Virus record (IMG/VR): IMGVR_UViG_3300017729_000026
Span: 1-26,689 of that record
Reading direction: 5' to 3' (one strand)
DNA: 26,689 bases
Source of the DNA: a virus
The notes beneath the pieces were generated by a model. That model made no database searches, had not been told where the DNA came from, and saw nothing but the letters and a program-made list of their open reading frames with translations. The translations under genes and the position numbers were made by a program. Shown here piece after piece: positions 1-6,172 of this stretch (position 1 is the stretch's first letter; each line of letters begins with the position of its first letter).

Positions 1-669
1 CTTGGACACCTCAAACAGATCGCTGTCGATACTAATGCTACTTGGGCTAAACGCCTTGATATCCCTGTCAGTACTGCTATCAGCTGTGTTAAACCAAGCG
101 GTACTGTCAGCCAACTGGTTAACTCTAGCAGTGGGATTCACGCTCGTCACTCAGCCTATTATATTCGCACTGTACGCGGAGACAACAAAGACCCGTTAAC
201 AAAGTTTATGATGGATCAAGGTATACCTAATGAGCCAGACGTAATGAAGCCAGAACAAACTACAGTGTTTAGCTTCCCTATGAAAGCTCCAGAGGGTGCA
301 ACAGTTACTGCTGATATGTCAGCTATACAACAACTAGAGATGTGGTTAGCTTATCAACGTAGTTGGTGTGAGCATAAGCCTAGTGTGACTATTAATGTTA
401 AGAAAGACGAATGGTTTGAAGTAGGAGCATTCGTGTATAGACACTTTGATGAGATGTCAGGTGTTTCGTTCTTACCATTCAATGAACATACGTATCAACA
501 AGCACCTTATCAAGACTGTGATGAGACAACTTATGAGATACTTCTAGATGTAATGCCCAAGGCTATTGATTGGTCTAAGCTGTCAGAGTATGAACAAGAA
601 GATAACACAGCAGGTAGCCAGACATTAGCTTGTTCTGGGGATAGCTGTGAGATTGTAGATCTCGTTTAA
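1..669 (+). CDS. nrdJ: Adenosylcobalamin-dependent (class II) ribonucleotide reductase, 3' part
   Basis: This is the C-terminal 222 residues of a monomeric, B12-dependent ribonucleoside triphosphate reductase, which makes deoxynucleotides for phage replication. The reading frame is open from base 1, so the gene starts outside the window; the first in-frame ATG at 208 is internal. Visible family signatures are the KPSGTVSQL phosphate-binding stretch, the SSGIHARHSAYYIRTVR block, the WCEHKPSVTI segment and the EMSGVSFLP block. The tail ends in a CSGDSC pair (fragment residues 211 and 216). Its spacing of five matches the redox-active C-terminal cysteines known from Lactobacillus RTPR (Cys731/Cys736). 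The stop overlaps the ATG of a glutaredoxin gene by one base, which suggests coupled expression of the reductase and its possible reductant. Class and activity rest on family resemblance; the B12-binding and radical-cysteine regions are mostly outside the window. Confidence 0.93.
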   Translation, partial: LGHLKQIAVDTNATWAKRLDIPVSTAISCVKPSGTVSQLVNSSSGIHARHSAYYIRTVRGDNKDPLTKFMMDQGIPNEPDVMKPEQTTVFSFPMKAPEGATVTADMSAIQQLEMWLAYQRSWCEHKPSVTINVKKDEWFEVGAFVYRHFDEMSGVSFLPFNEHTYQQAPYQDCDETTYEILLDVMPKAIDWSKLSEYEQEDNTAGSQTLACSGDSCEIVDLV

Positions 670-905
670 TGTGGATAGTAATAACTAGAAACCAATGTAA
701 CTTCTGTGATGCCTCTTTACAACTACTAAGGGGTGTCGCAGGTAGTCAGGTAACAACATATAATGTACAGTCTCCAAGCAGTAAGTGGCTGTTGACTTTA
801 ATGCGTAAGTCAGGCTATACTACAGTACCTCAAATATTTAAACCAGATGGCACTCACCTTGGGGGCTATACAGAACTAAGGGAATACTTAAGTAAAAATG
901 GCTAA
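669..905 (+). CDS. grx: Glutaredoxin
   Basis: A 78-residue glutaredoxin, near the minimal length for the fold. It has the CNFC dithiol active site (residues 10-13) after the first beta strand, the TVP cis-proline motif at 52-54 with QIF following, and the LGGYTEL glutathione-side motif at 64-70. Glutaredoxins of this kind return electrons to ribonucleotide reductase. The 1-base overlap with the nrdJ stop (TAATG), and the CxxxxC tail on that reductase, support this role, although class II enzymes are better known to use thioredoxin. The gene overlaps the next one by 8 bases. The ATG at 669 is the only sensible start, since the active site begins nine residues later. The fold is very likely; the in vivo partner is inferred from context. 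Confidence 0.92.
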   Translation: MWIVITRNQCNFCDASLQLLRGVAGSQVTTYNVQSPSSKWLLTLMRKSGYTTVPQIFKPDGTHLGGYTELREYLSKNG

Positions 906-1164
906 GTGGAATTTAGATCAGAAACAACAAGAGATGGGTTTCGACCCAGTTAATAAACCTGCTCACTACAACCAAGAAGGTATTGAATGTATTGACTATA
1001 TTAGACAAGTCTTAGGTACTGATGGTTTTATAGCCTACTGTCATGGGAACATGATTAAGTATCAACATAGGTATAGGTACAAAGCTAATCCTGTAGAGGA
1101 TATGAAGAAAGCAGAATGGTATCTTAAGCGTATGAATGAAGCATTATCGGAGAAACATAAATGA
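898..1164 (+). CDS. DUF3310 protein (T7 gp1.7-like)
   Basis: An 88-residue protein carrying the DUF3310 domain found in many phages and in T7 gp1.7, a nucleotide kinase acting on dGMP and dTMP. Signature elements are NKPAHYN (19-25), the GIECIDYI helix (28-35), GFIAYCHGNMIKY (43-55) followed by QHRYRYK, and the VEDMKKAEWYLKR helix (66-78). The protein is about the length of the isolated domain, without the additional regions of T7 gp1.7. Whether it is itself a kinase or a regulator of nucleotide metabolism cannot be told from sequence. Its place after nrdJ and grx fits nucleotide supply. Start and stop overlap both neighbours, so it is expressed as part of the same operon. Confidence 0.85.
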   Translation: MAKWNLDQKQQEMGFDPVNKPAHYNQEGIECIDYIRQVLGTDGFIAYCHGNMIKYQHRYRYKANPVEDMKKAEWYLKRMNEALSEKHK

Positions 1165-1301
1165 CAATAAACGAAGGAATACTGTTAGGTAATCTAGCTC
1201 TATCTACCTACTTAGTGTGGATCATATCTAAGCTAAATCAAGATATAAAAACTCTATTCGAAGGTCTTGCAATTACGATGGATGCAGTAGGTGTTAAATA
1301 G
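1161..1301 (+). CDS. Small membrane peptide, 46 aa
   Basis: A short reading frame starts with ATG inside the ATGA overlap with the preceding stop and runs 46 codons to TAG. It begins MTINEGILLGNLALSTYLVW. Residues about 7-22 (LLGNLALSTYLVWII) form one membrane helix, followed by a short amphipathic tail (SKLNQDIKTLFEGL). Typical ATGA coupling and a plausible membrane segment make it a likely real gene, but no family is recognised. It is the last gene of the rightward operon, before the terminator at 1407-1446. Confidence 0.6.
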   Translation: MTINEGILLGNLALSTYLVWIISKLNQDIKTLFEGLAITMDAVGVK

Positions 1302-1406
1302 CCCCTGAGAGGGAAATTAAGCGTTGTGTGACAGGGGTTAGAGCTTTCCATAGGGTAGCCTACCTGAGAGGGAATTAATAGGTTCACACCACAAGTATAG
1401 AATCAA
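1302..1406. repeat. Non-coding spacer with a duplicated CCTGAGAGGGAA element
   Basis: The gap between the convergent operons contains two near-identical copies of CCTGAGAGGGAAWTTAA, at 1304-1320 and 1363-1378, 59 bases apart. Each copy is a tiny dyad (CCCTGAGAGGG or CCTGAGAGG). The first copy can also pair with CAGGGG at 1332-1337 through CCCCTG at 1302-1307. No reading frame of use is seen. It may be an RNA-structured 3' UTR, a protein-binding site, or the remains of a duplication. Confidence 0.5.
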
Positions 1407-1446
1407 AAAAGCCGTAGGTGTCCTTGAGTGGATACCTACGGCTTTT
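1407..1446. terminator. Bidirectional intrinsic terminator between convergent operons
   Basis: A 16-bp stem (1407-1422 with 1431-1446) closes an 8-base loop (CTTGAGTG). The stem core is GCCGTAGGT/ACCTACGGC, with one G-T wobble on the + strand. The stem is flanked by A-runs on the left and T-runs on the right, so both directions have a U-tract. It sits between the end of the rightward operon and the endolysin, the last gene of the leftward one, as expected for a shared terminator. Confidence 0.9.
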
Positions 1447-1453
1447 CTTTTGT

Positions 1454-1969
1454 TTACTCTTCAACCATGCTGAGAGCTTGTTCTAATGTTTCTTTGTTAC
1501 GCCGTGACCATCCACGACCAAAGTGTTTGTAATCATCTAGACCTTCATAGAAGCCTTGACGTACTGTATATACATAATCAATTATAAACTTGGGATCTTT
1601 CTCCATTATAAGACCTAACGTCTTTGGTCCTATAGCTCCATCTGCTGTAGCCCCGACTGCTCTTTGTATAGCTTTAGCAGGGCGACCAGAACCACTATTT
1701 ACAGCCCAATCAAATGCACACCAGTCAACACCAGAAGGTAGCATGTCTCCTTTGACACGATCCCAGTAGTTCTTCTTATAGATAGGAGCTACATCATCTG
1801 GAGTTAAGTCTCTCATTTCTTGTTCAGTAGACTCTCTACCAATCCACTTGTCGTACACTCTCTTAGTGACTCCCAAATTAGTCATCCCACCTTTATCGTG
1901 GACGTTATTAACGTATCCACCTTCGTGATGTAATAACATTTCTAGGCACTTATCAAAGTTGTTCTTCAT
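1454..1969 (-). CDS. Endolysin, GH108 N-acetylmuramidase
   Basis: A 171-residue endolysin of glycoside hydrolase family 108, which cleaves the MurNAc-GlcNAc bond of peptidoglycan at the end of infection. The N-terminal catalytic signature HHEGGYVNN places the presumed catalytic glutamate at residue 16. It is followed by DKGGMTNLGVT, in place of the usual PGGxTxxGIT. The middle has DWCAFDWAVNSG. The C-terminal half, from AIQRAVG through DGAIGPKTL, resembles the peptidoglycan-binding domain (PG_binding_3) normally paired with GH108. There is no signal peptide, so it should need a holin for release. It is the last gene of the leftward operon, just after small membrane proteins. Family assignment is firm; the bond specificity is from family knowledge. 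Confidence 0.93.
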   Translation of the reverse strand: MKNNFDKCLEMLLHHEGGYVNNVHDKGGMTNLGVTKRVYDKWIGRESTEQEMRDLTPDDVAPIYKKNYWDRVKGDMLPSGVDWCAFDWAVNSGSGRPAKAIQRAVGATADGAIGPKTLGLIMEKDPKFIIDYVYTVRQGFYEGLDDYKHFGRGWSRRNKETLEQALSMVEE

Positions 1970-1971
1970 GT

Positions 1972-2328
1972 TTATTTCTTTCCAAAGTATTTGCTTACGC
2001 CACGCATACCAATACTAGCACTTACAATACCGCCGAGGGAATATTGATACCAGCTTGGCATGTTAGATAAAGCGGCAAAACCATCCTGTACGATTTGATT
2101 ACCCCAGTCTCCACAAAACGCTAGAATTAACGGAATCGAAAAGAGTAGAGTTATCCACTCGTCTTTCCACGAGTTCTCTGTAGCTTTCATAGCGGCAATA
2201 TCCCAGTCGATCTCACCTGTAGCTATCTTCATCTTAGTTTCAGCTTCTGCTTTCTTTACAGCAGTCTTACCTTCGATCATAGTACCAGCTAAATTAGCTA
2301 CCTGACCTATTAAGTTTAGTCCTAACAT
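1972..2328 (-). CDS. Putative holin, small membrane protein
   Basis: A 118-residue protein with an N-terminal amphipathic part, a charged helix (KTAVKKAEAETKMK, about 21-34) and an SWKDEWITLLFSIPLIL block that forms a membrane helix at about 57-72. A second hydrophobic segment, near residues 95-108 (YSLGGIVSASIGMRG), precedes a lysine-rich C-terminus. This SWKDE-hydrophobic-WYQ arrangement resembles small membrane proteins that many marine phages carry beside their endolysin and that are often called holins. The ATG overlaps the preceding stop (TAATG) and the endolysin follows after 2 bases. The holin call rests on topology and position and is not certain; the neighbouring EF-hand and 53-residue proteins compete for that role. 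Confidence 0.55.
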   Translation of the reverse strand: MLGLNLIGQVANLAGTMIEGKTAVKKAEAETKMKIATGEIDWDIAAMKATENSWKDEWITLLFSIPLILAFCGDWGNQIVQDGFAALSNMPSWYQYSLGGIVSASIGMRGVSKYFGKK

Positions 2329-2657
2329 TATCCGTTATTACCTTTCACTTCTTTCTTGCTCATATTAGTAACGCCAAAGAATACGCCAACTATACCAGCA
2401 ACTGATAGGAAGTAGATGGAAGCCATAGAACCTATAATAGAAGACGCTTGATCTAATCCTAATGCACTAGCTAATACGACACAAAAAGGATAAGCAAGCA
2501 TACCTGTTAGACAGAACCATGCCATACGTCTTTGTGCATCTCTTTGTGCATCTTCATCATCTAGTCGTCTGCGTCTATCTTCTAGCTCAAGTGCTTCCCA
2601 CTCTGATCTATCTATAGTGCCACTTCCATCTTTATCTACTTTATCAAATTCACTCAT
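2328..2657 (-). CDS. EF-hand membrane protein of the lysis region
   Basis: A 109-residue protein starting MSEFDKVDKDGSGTIDRSEW. Residues 8-19 are a textbook 12-residue EF-hand calcium loop: D at 1, D at 3, S at 5, G at 6, T at 7, I at 8, D at 9 and E at 12. A charged helix (EALELEDRRRRLDDEDAQRD) follows, then two hydrophobic segments (about 45-67 and 73-96) and a short basic tail. I chose the ATG at 2657 because it overlaps the stop of the 53-residue gene upstream (ATGAGTGA). An in-frame ATG at 2678 would add seven residues. The two membrane helices and the place in front of the endolysin suggest a lysis role such as a holin or holin regulator. Calcium binding is predicted from the motif only. 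Confidence 0.65.
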   Translation of the reverse strand: MSEFDKVDKDGSGTIDRSEWEALELEDRRRRLDDEDAQRDAQRRMAWFCLTGMLAYPFCVVLASALGLDQASSIIGSMASIYFLSVAGIVGVFFGVTNMSKKEVKGNNG

Positions 2658-2811
2658 TCTTAAGAGTAGTCCATGCACCCCAAGCGATAGCTACACCTGC
2701 GGCAATATTATCTATTGAGTTAGGTAATAGTATTACAATCACTCCAAGTCCACATAGAGCAACTCCGTCCCATGTAGTTCTTTCTTTTAATCTATCTTTA
2801 ATCCAATTCAT
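2650..2811 (-). CDS. Small membrane protein, 53 aa
   Basis: A 53-codon gene starting MNWIKDRLKERTTWDG. It has a basic N-terminal helix, then two hydrophobic segments (about 17-30, VALCGLGVIVILLP, and 35-47, IAAGVAIAWGAW) separated by a short polar turn, so it looks like a helical hairpin. Its stop lies inside the start of the EF-hand protein (ATGAGTGA), a typical coupled arrangement, and it fills an otherwise empty 150-base gap. No named family is recognised, but its position in the run of small membrane proteins ahead of the endolysin makes it another holin or antiholin candidate. Confidence 0.7.
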   Translation of the reverse strand: MNWIKDRLKERTTWDGVALCGLGVIVILLPNSIDNIAAGVAIAWGAWTTLKNE

Positions 2812-2820
2812 ATTAGTCTC

Positions 2821-3330
2821 CTAATCTGCTAAGGGGTTATCTAACGCCCTTTGTAATTTATCCATAAGTTTATCTTCGAGTTCTTTCATCGAGCCACTTT
2901 GTGATACTCTGACACGTTCCCTTTGGTTCTCAAACCTTACTTCAGCGTCATCTATCATATTACGTACTTTATCTTCTGTTTCACGTACCATGTCTTCCAC
3001 ACGATCCGTCTGTTTCTCTATACTAAGAATATCAGATCTAAGTCCATTCTTAATATCACGACTGTATTCTACACTCTCTTCTACCTTCTCAGATATACCA
3101 GTTACCTTGGCATCCATTACGTCCATTTGTAGTTGGTATTCTTCTAGGTCAAGTCCAGCGACTGATTCTATCTTCTGGTACAACACAAAGCCACCATACA
3201 AACCACCTACAATAGTAGATAGGAAAGCAAGTATAGCCATGATAGAACCAAATGATACCTTCATACCGCCTGTCTTAAACTCACGATCTGCTAGACCATC
3301 AATGTTGTCTGCTATCTTAGTAGTATCCAT
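2821..3330 (-). CDS. Membrane-anchored coiled-coil protein
   Basis: A 169-residue protein with a short polar N-terminus, one long membrane segment (about 25-51, FGSIMAILAFLSTIVGGLYGGFVLY) and then a roughly 115-residue charged region with heptad patterning and no proline until the end, consistent with a long periplasmic coiled coil. The topology (short cytoplasmic N-terminus, one helix, extended coiled coil) resembles an inner-membrane spanin, although it is longer than a typical Rz. Its ATG overlaps by one base the stop of an exported protein that also ends in a coiled coil, so the two could act together across the envelope. No family is recognised; the spanin idea is an inference. Confidence 0.6.
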   Translation of the reverse strand: MDTTKIADNIDGLADREFKTGGMKVSFGSIMAILAFLSTIVGGLYGGFVLYQKIESVAGLDLEEYQLQMDVMDAKVTGISEKVEESVEYSRDIKNGLRSDILSIEKQTDRVEDMVRETEDKVRNMIDDAEVRFENQRERVRVSQSGSMKELEDKLMDKLQRALDNPLAD

Positions 3331-3728
3331 TAGTTCTCAAACTCCATCTCACCACCAGAACTTTGTAGGTTCTTTAGTTGCTCTAGTTCATCTCGTAGTT
3401 TCTGTATCTCTAATCTACGTTGAGCTAACTCTATTTGGTATAGGTCGTCACAGTTTATACGAGCCTTTGGTTTATCTAAAGGTATAACAATTCTAGCGTA
3501 CACGCCAATATCTTTACCCCTGCTATTTGTATCTAAACCTGATAGTACACCTGTTACACCGTACTCAAGATTTACACCCCCACCAACAGCATTACTACAC
3601 CTCATACTCCCAGTGGAAAATGAGTCCGACTGGTAGTTCATAGGTGGGTTAGGTAATGCTAATGAAAGGGAACTACTATCTGCTACAGCAGAACTAGCTA
3701 CAAAACAAAGGGTAAATAATAATCTCAT
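3330..3728 (-). CDS. Exported protein with C-terminal coiled coil
   Basis: A 132-residue protein with a type I signal peptide (MRLLFTLCFVASSAVA, probable cleavage after residue 16). A mature region with two cysteines (CSNAVGGGVN and INCDD) and a beta-like middle (GVYARIVIPLD) is followed by a heptad-rich helix (about 99-124) up to ELEQLKNL. There is no lipobox, so it is probably a soluble periplasmic or surface protein. It overlaps the next gene upstream by 4 bases and the coiled-coil membrane protein downstream by 1. One of a run of five genes encoding exported proteins; function unknown. An outer-membrane spanin partner is possible but the missing lipid anchor argues against it. Confidence 0.65.
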   Translation of the reverse strand: MRLLFTLCFVASSAVADSSSLSLALPNPPMNYQSDSFSTGSMRCSNAVGGGVNLEYGVTGVLSGLDTNSRGKDIGVYARIVIPLDKPKARINCDDLYQIELAQRRLEIQKLRDELEQLKNLQSSGGEMEFEN

Positions 3729-4114
3729 GCGGGTTCACCATCTAATCTTGAACATATCCTAGATGAAATAAGAGTTCTAGACTTACTACTCTTTCTTACC
3801 TTTGATGTAGTACATAAGTATACAGCTTCATCCATATCTGCTTTACGTATATATACATCAAAAGACTTTCTCTCTTTGTATCCTATGTTTATAATTCGGT
3901 ATGAGGATGCAAAAGGTATGTTCGTCCAATTTAAATCAAACAACTCTATCTGATACCACTGTATTTCTTCTCTAGAGTTAAACAGAGACATCTCTACTTT
4001 AACTACACCAGCTACATGAGAAGGTTTAACTTCGGGATAAGCTGGTGTCATTTCATGTGCTGAGGTGGAAAATGATAGTAGTAAAAAGAGTACTACAAGC
4101 CTACTTAGCAACAC
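3725..4114 (-). CDS. Exported Ig-like protein, possibly chaperone-like
   Basis: A 129-residue protein with a signal peptide (MLLSRLVVLFLLLSFSTSA, cleavage likely before HEMTP). The mature part, about 110 residues, looks all-beta: alternating strands such as GVVKVEMSLFN, IQWYQIELFD and KSFDVYIRK, with two cysteines (CTTSK and ICSRL) near the C-terminus. The order and strand lengths are reminiscent of a single immunoglobulin-like domain such as the N-terminal half of periplasmic pilus chaperones, but no diagnostic motif is visible and the second chaperone domain is absent. It overlaps the pilin-like gene upstream by 14 bases, which suggests they work together. The assignment is tentative. Confidence 0.6.
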   Translation of the reverse strand: MLLSRLVVLFLLLSFSTSAHEMTPAYPEVKPSHVAGVVKVEMSLFNSREEIQWYQIELFDLNWTNIPFASSYRIINIGYKERKSFDVYIRKADMDEAVYLCTTSKVRKSSKSRTLISSRICSRLDGEPA

Positions 4115-4589
4115 AGCTGGCCTGTACTAGCGCAGTATAGACCCCTCCAGCGAAAGGTTTAGATGCTCCGTAAGTAGCACTAGAAGCTGTAGAGAACCAC
4201 GTTGACCCTGCAAGGGTTAAATTAAATATAGTAGTACTGTCCACTAAAACTTTAGCCTCTTCATATGCTGACATACCAGAGACAGATGTTTGAGTTACAC
4301 TTGTGCTTCCTGTCCATGCTACTGTATCTGTGAGTGTTGGAGAAGAGCTAAAAGATGTAGGGTGAGTTATGTTAGCTGTGTAGCTGTCTGCTATAGATAC
4401 ATCAAATCTTATTACAGGTAGAACACCACCATCAGCAGGTGTAGTGCTTAACTTACTAGCTATAGGGTTTCCATAGACCCCATCTTTAGTTGTTTGTATT
4501 ACGCACTTAGCTTCTACGTTACCTGTTATTGGTGTGTTTGCTAGTGCAGGTAAAGCGAGTAGTGATAGTGCTGTTACTAGATACTTCAT
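4101..4589 (-). CDS. Exported pilin-like beta protein
   Basis: A 162-residue exported protein. I chose the ATG at 4589 because it has a GAGG ribosome-binding site six bases upstream and gives a clean signal peptide (MKYLVTALSLLALPALA). The in-frame ATG at 4601 has no such site. The mature protein begins NTPITGNVEAKC and ends TALVQASCVAK, so one cysteine lies near each end. Between them are serine/threonine-rich strand-forming segments (SYTANITHPTSF, TSVTQTSVSG). Size, end-to-end cysteine placement and composition resemble chaperone-usher pilins or spore-coat-U-type subunits, but no family signature is certain. A start of 4601 would add four residues. Probable surface or periplasmic protein; role in infection unknown. 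Confidence 0.62.
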   Translation of the reverse strand: MKYLVTALSLLALPALANTPITGNVEAKCVIQTTKDGVYGNPIASKLSTTPADGGVLPVIRFDVSIADSYTANITHPTSFSSSPTLTDTVAWTGSTSVTQTSVSGMSAYEEAKVLVDSTTIFNLTLAGSTWFSTASSATYGASKPFAGGVYTALVQASCVAK

Positions 4590-4597
4590 ATTAAACC

Positions 4598-5467
4598 TCA
4601 TTTATTGTACTGCATATCGACCATCTGTTCGTGCAATACTTGTTGTGCTAAATTGTTTCTTAGGGCTTTCTTGTTGTCAGGTATTGTACCATCTTGTAGT
4701 CCAGCCGCATCATTTAATGTACCGCCATTTATCTCAGCGTTGTAGTACATATTGATATTAGTTTGTTGGTTGATAGCCATGATTATATCATCTTGACCTT
4801 GAGCCTTAAATAAAGTGAGAGCATTAGCAGAAGCGGTTAGTCCCATCTCTATACGTGTCTCTTCTTCTTCCTCTTCTTCAGAGAGTATTAGCTTTCCATC
4901 TTCGTCGTATTGGAACTCATCAGGTTCTAGGTTATCTACAACAGCATCATCTTCTAGTGCATCATATACAACTACTTCTGGTATCTCAGGCATAGGCTTA
5001 ACGTAACCTGCACATGAAGGATCAGACTGAGGATCATAGCACGTATCTACCCTGTAGGAGTAAATAACAACTGCATCTTCCACTCTGCCTTCTCCTTCCA
5101 CTTCAATCGAGCCTGTACCCCAATTTGAAGCTGGAATGTTCGAAACTGGAAACGACTTTACAATGGTATTACCAGCTACCCCCGACCAATCATCTGTTTC
5201 TCTAAAGATATAACCATCAGCATTAGCATTAAGATTACTGACGTGTACTTTCATATCAGAATCTGGATCTTTAACAGTTGTGTACCTGTAGATAAGACCG
5301 TTTATGTCTACACCAGCAATGCTAGGTAAGATACTATCCATACCCCAACCTAAAGAAGTACTAGCCGCATTACCTGTTGACCCGTATGTATAAGGGTCAG
5401 AGTAACAATAAGAAGGCAAGGCTACTAAAAATAACACCCAAGCCAATCTTTGTCTCACCATTTTCAT
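4598..5467 (-). CDS. Large exported acidic protein
   Basis: A 289-residue protein with a signal peptide (MKMVRQRLAWVLFLVALPSYCYS, cleavage near residue 23). The first part is beta-like (GLIYRYTTVKDPDSDMKVHV). A cysteine pair occurs in DTCYDPQSDPSC, then a strongly acidic stretch (about 165-210) including a run of seven glutamates. The C-terminus is helical and glutamine/asparagine-rich, with INQQTNINMYYNAEINGG and a closing LAQQVLHEQMVDMQYNK. I do not recognise a named family. The ATG at 5467 has an AGGA site six bases upstream. This start lies 71 bases inside the preceding gene, so its signal peptide is written over the other gene's C-terminal membrane helix. One of five adjacent genes for exported proteins. 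Confidence 0.7.
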   Translation of the reverse strand: MKMVRQRLAWVLFLVALPSYCYSDPYTYGSTGNAASTSLGWGMDSILPSIAGVDINGLIYRYTTVKDPDSDMKVHVSNLNANADGYIFRETDDWSGVAGNTIVKSFPVSNIPASNWGTGSIEVEGEGRVEDAVVIYSYRVDTCYDPQSDPSCAGYVKPMPEIPEVVVYDALEDDAVVDNLEPDEFQYDEDGKLILSEEEEEEETRIEMGLTASANALTLFKAQGQDDIIMAINQQTNINMYYNAEINGGTLNDAAGLQDGTIPDNKKALRNNLAQQVLHEQMVDMQYNK

Positions 5468-5948
5468 CGAACATCCTCTCGATTACATTGTTCTGGTCAC
5501 GCTCTATTGCTTCTTCAACTGCTTCCATTTCCCATGCTAGTCTAGCTTTATCGCCTACCAATCCATCCTTGGGACAGGGAGTTCCAGCATTGAGCATGGC
5601 TTCAAACACTCTTTCGTCTTGGCACATTACAGATACAGCCGCAACCTTCATACCCATATCATACATAGTCTTAGCGTTCTTTAACTTCTCACAGTTCATA
5701 TCCCTTACTGTACGACCAGCAGAGATACCTAGTATTTGTGTTTGTACAGCACCAGCTACACCTACAGTACATAAGTCAGAGTTACTTGCACTTATCTGTG
5801 GTGATATAGCTGAAGGTGGTGGACTATTGATTGTAGTATCCATAGATCCATCAGAAGTTATTGTACTGTTAGTGTCGGTATAAATTGTGTCGTCAGCATA
5901 CACAGTACTACCAATTAGTAGGGTAAGTAGTATAAGTAAGGGTTTCAT
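5397..5948 (-). CDS. Exported protein with C-terminal membrane segment
   Basis: A 183-residue protein with a type I signal peptide (MKPLLILLTLLIGSTVYA, cleavage before DDTIY). A low-complexity Ser/Thr/Pro linker (about 20-57) is followed by a compact domain with four cysteines (SDLCTVG, DMNCEKL, SVMCQDE, GTPCPKD). A charged helix (ARLAWEMEAVEEAIERDQ) comes next, and a hydrophobic C-terminal segment (IGLGVIFSSLAFLLLL) with no positive tail. It may be held in a membrane by its C-terminus. The last 71 bases are shared out of frame with the next gene. Function unknown; it sits between the tail-fiber assembly genes and the lysis genes. Confidence 0.7.
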   Translation of the reverse strand: MKPLLILLTLLIGSTVYADDTIYTDTNSTITSDGSMDTTINSPPPSAISPQISASNSDLCTVGVAGAVQTQILGISAGRTVRDMNCEKLKNAKTMYDMGMKVAAVSVMCQDERVFEAMLNAGTPCPKDGLVGDKARLAWEMEAVEEAIERDQNNVIERMFDENGETKIGLGVIFSSLAFLLLL

Positions 5949-6172
5949 TTTCTCTCCACGAGTCTATCTAGCTTTTCCTCTATTCTATCAAACTTGCTCA
6001 TTATTTGACTAAGGACTTGATTTGAGTCAGCCTTAGTAACGTAGTCTTCTCTAGTTCTGTTTAGTAGTATACGTAATCTATTTAACTCTATTACATAACC
6101 TCTTAGAACAAAGCCAATAAAACCAACACCTAGTGTTAGGACACTACTCCATAGATCTGTCATTTCCATCAT
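5945..6172 (-). CDS. Small membrane protein with coiled-coil tail
   Basis: A 75-residue protein with one membrane helix (about 7-25, LWSSVLTLGVGFIGFVLRG) followed by a heptad-patterned helix ending KFDRIEEKLDRLVERK. It resembles the very common small phage proteins with an N-terminal anchor and short coiled coil, found near lysis or tail-fiber genes and variously annotated as holin-like. It overlaps both neighbours by 4 bases. No specific function can be assigned. Confidence 0.65.
   Translation of the reverse strand: MMEMTDLWSSVLTLGVGFIGFVLRGYVIELNRLRILLNRTREDYVTKADSNQVLSQIMSKFDRIEEKLDRLVERK

Noticed and set aside
2-199. Open frame with hydrophobic translation at the left edge
   Set aside because: It is a shadow of the ribonucleotide reductase, which reads in frame 1 from base 1 with clear family motifs.
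2990-3487. Long + strand frame opposite the coiled-coil and exported proteins
   Set aside because: It is the complement of genes with good starts, signal peptides and overlap coupling; its translation has no recognisable features.
5377-5883. 168-residue + strand frame
   Set aside because: It is antisense to two overlapping exported proteins that have clear signal peptides.
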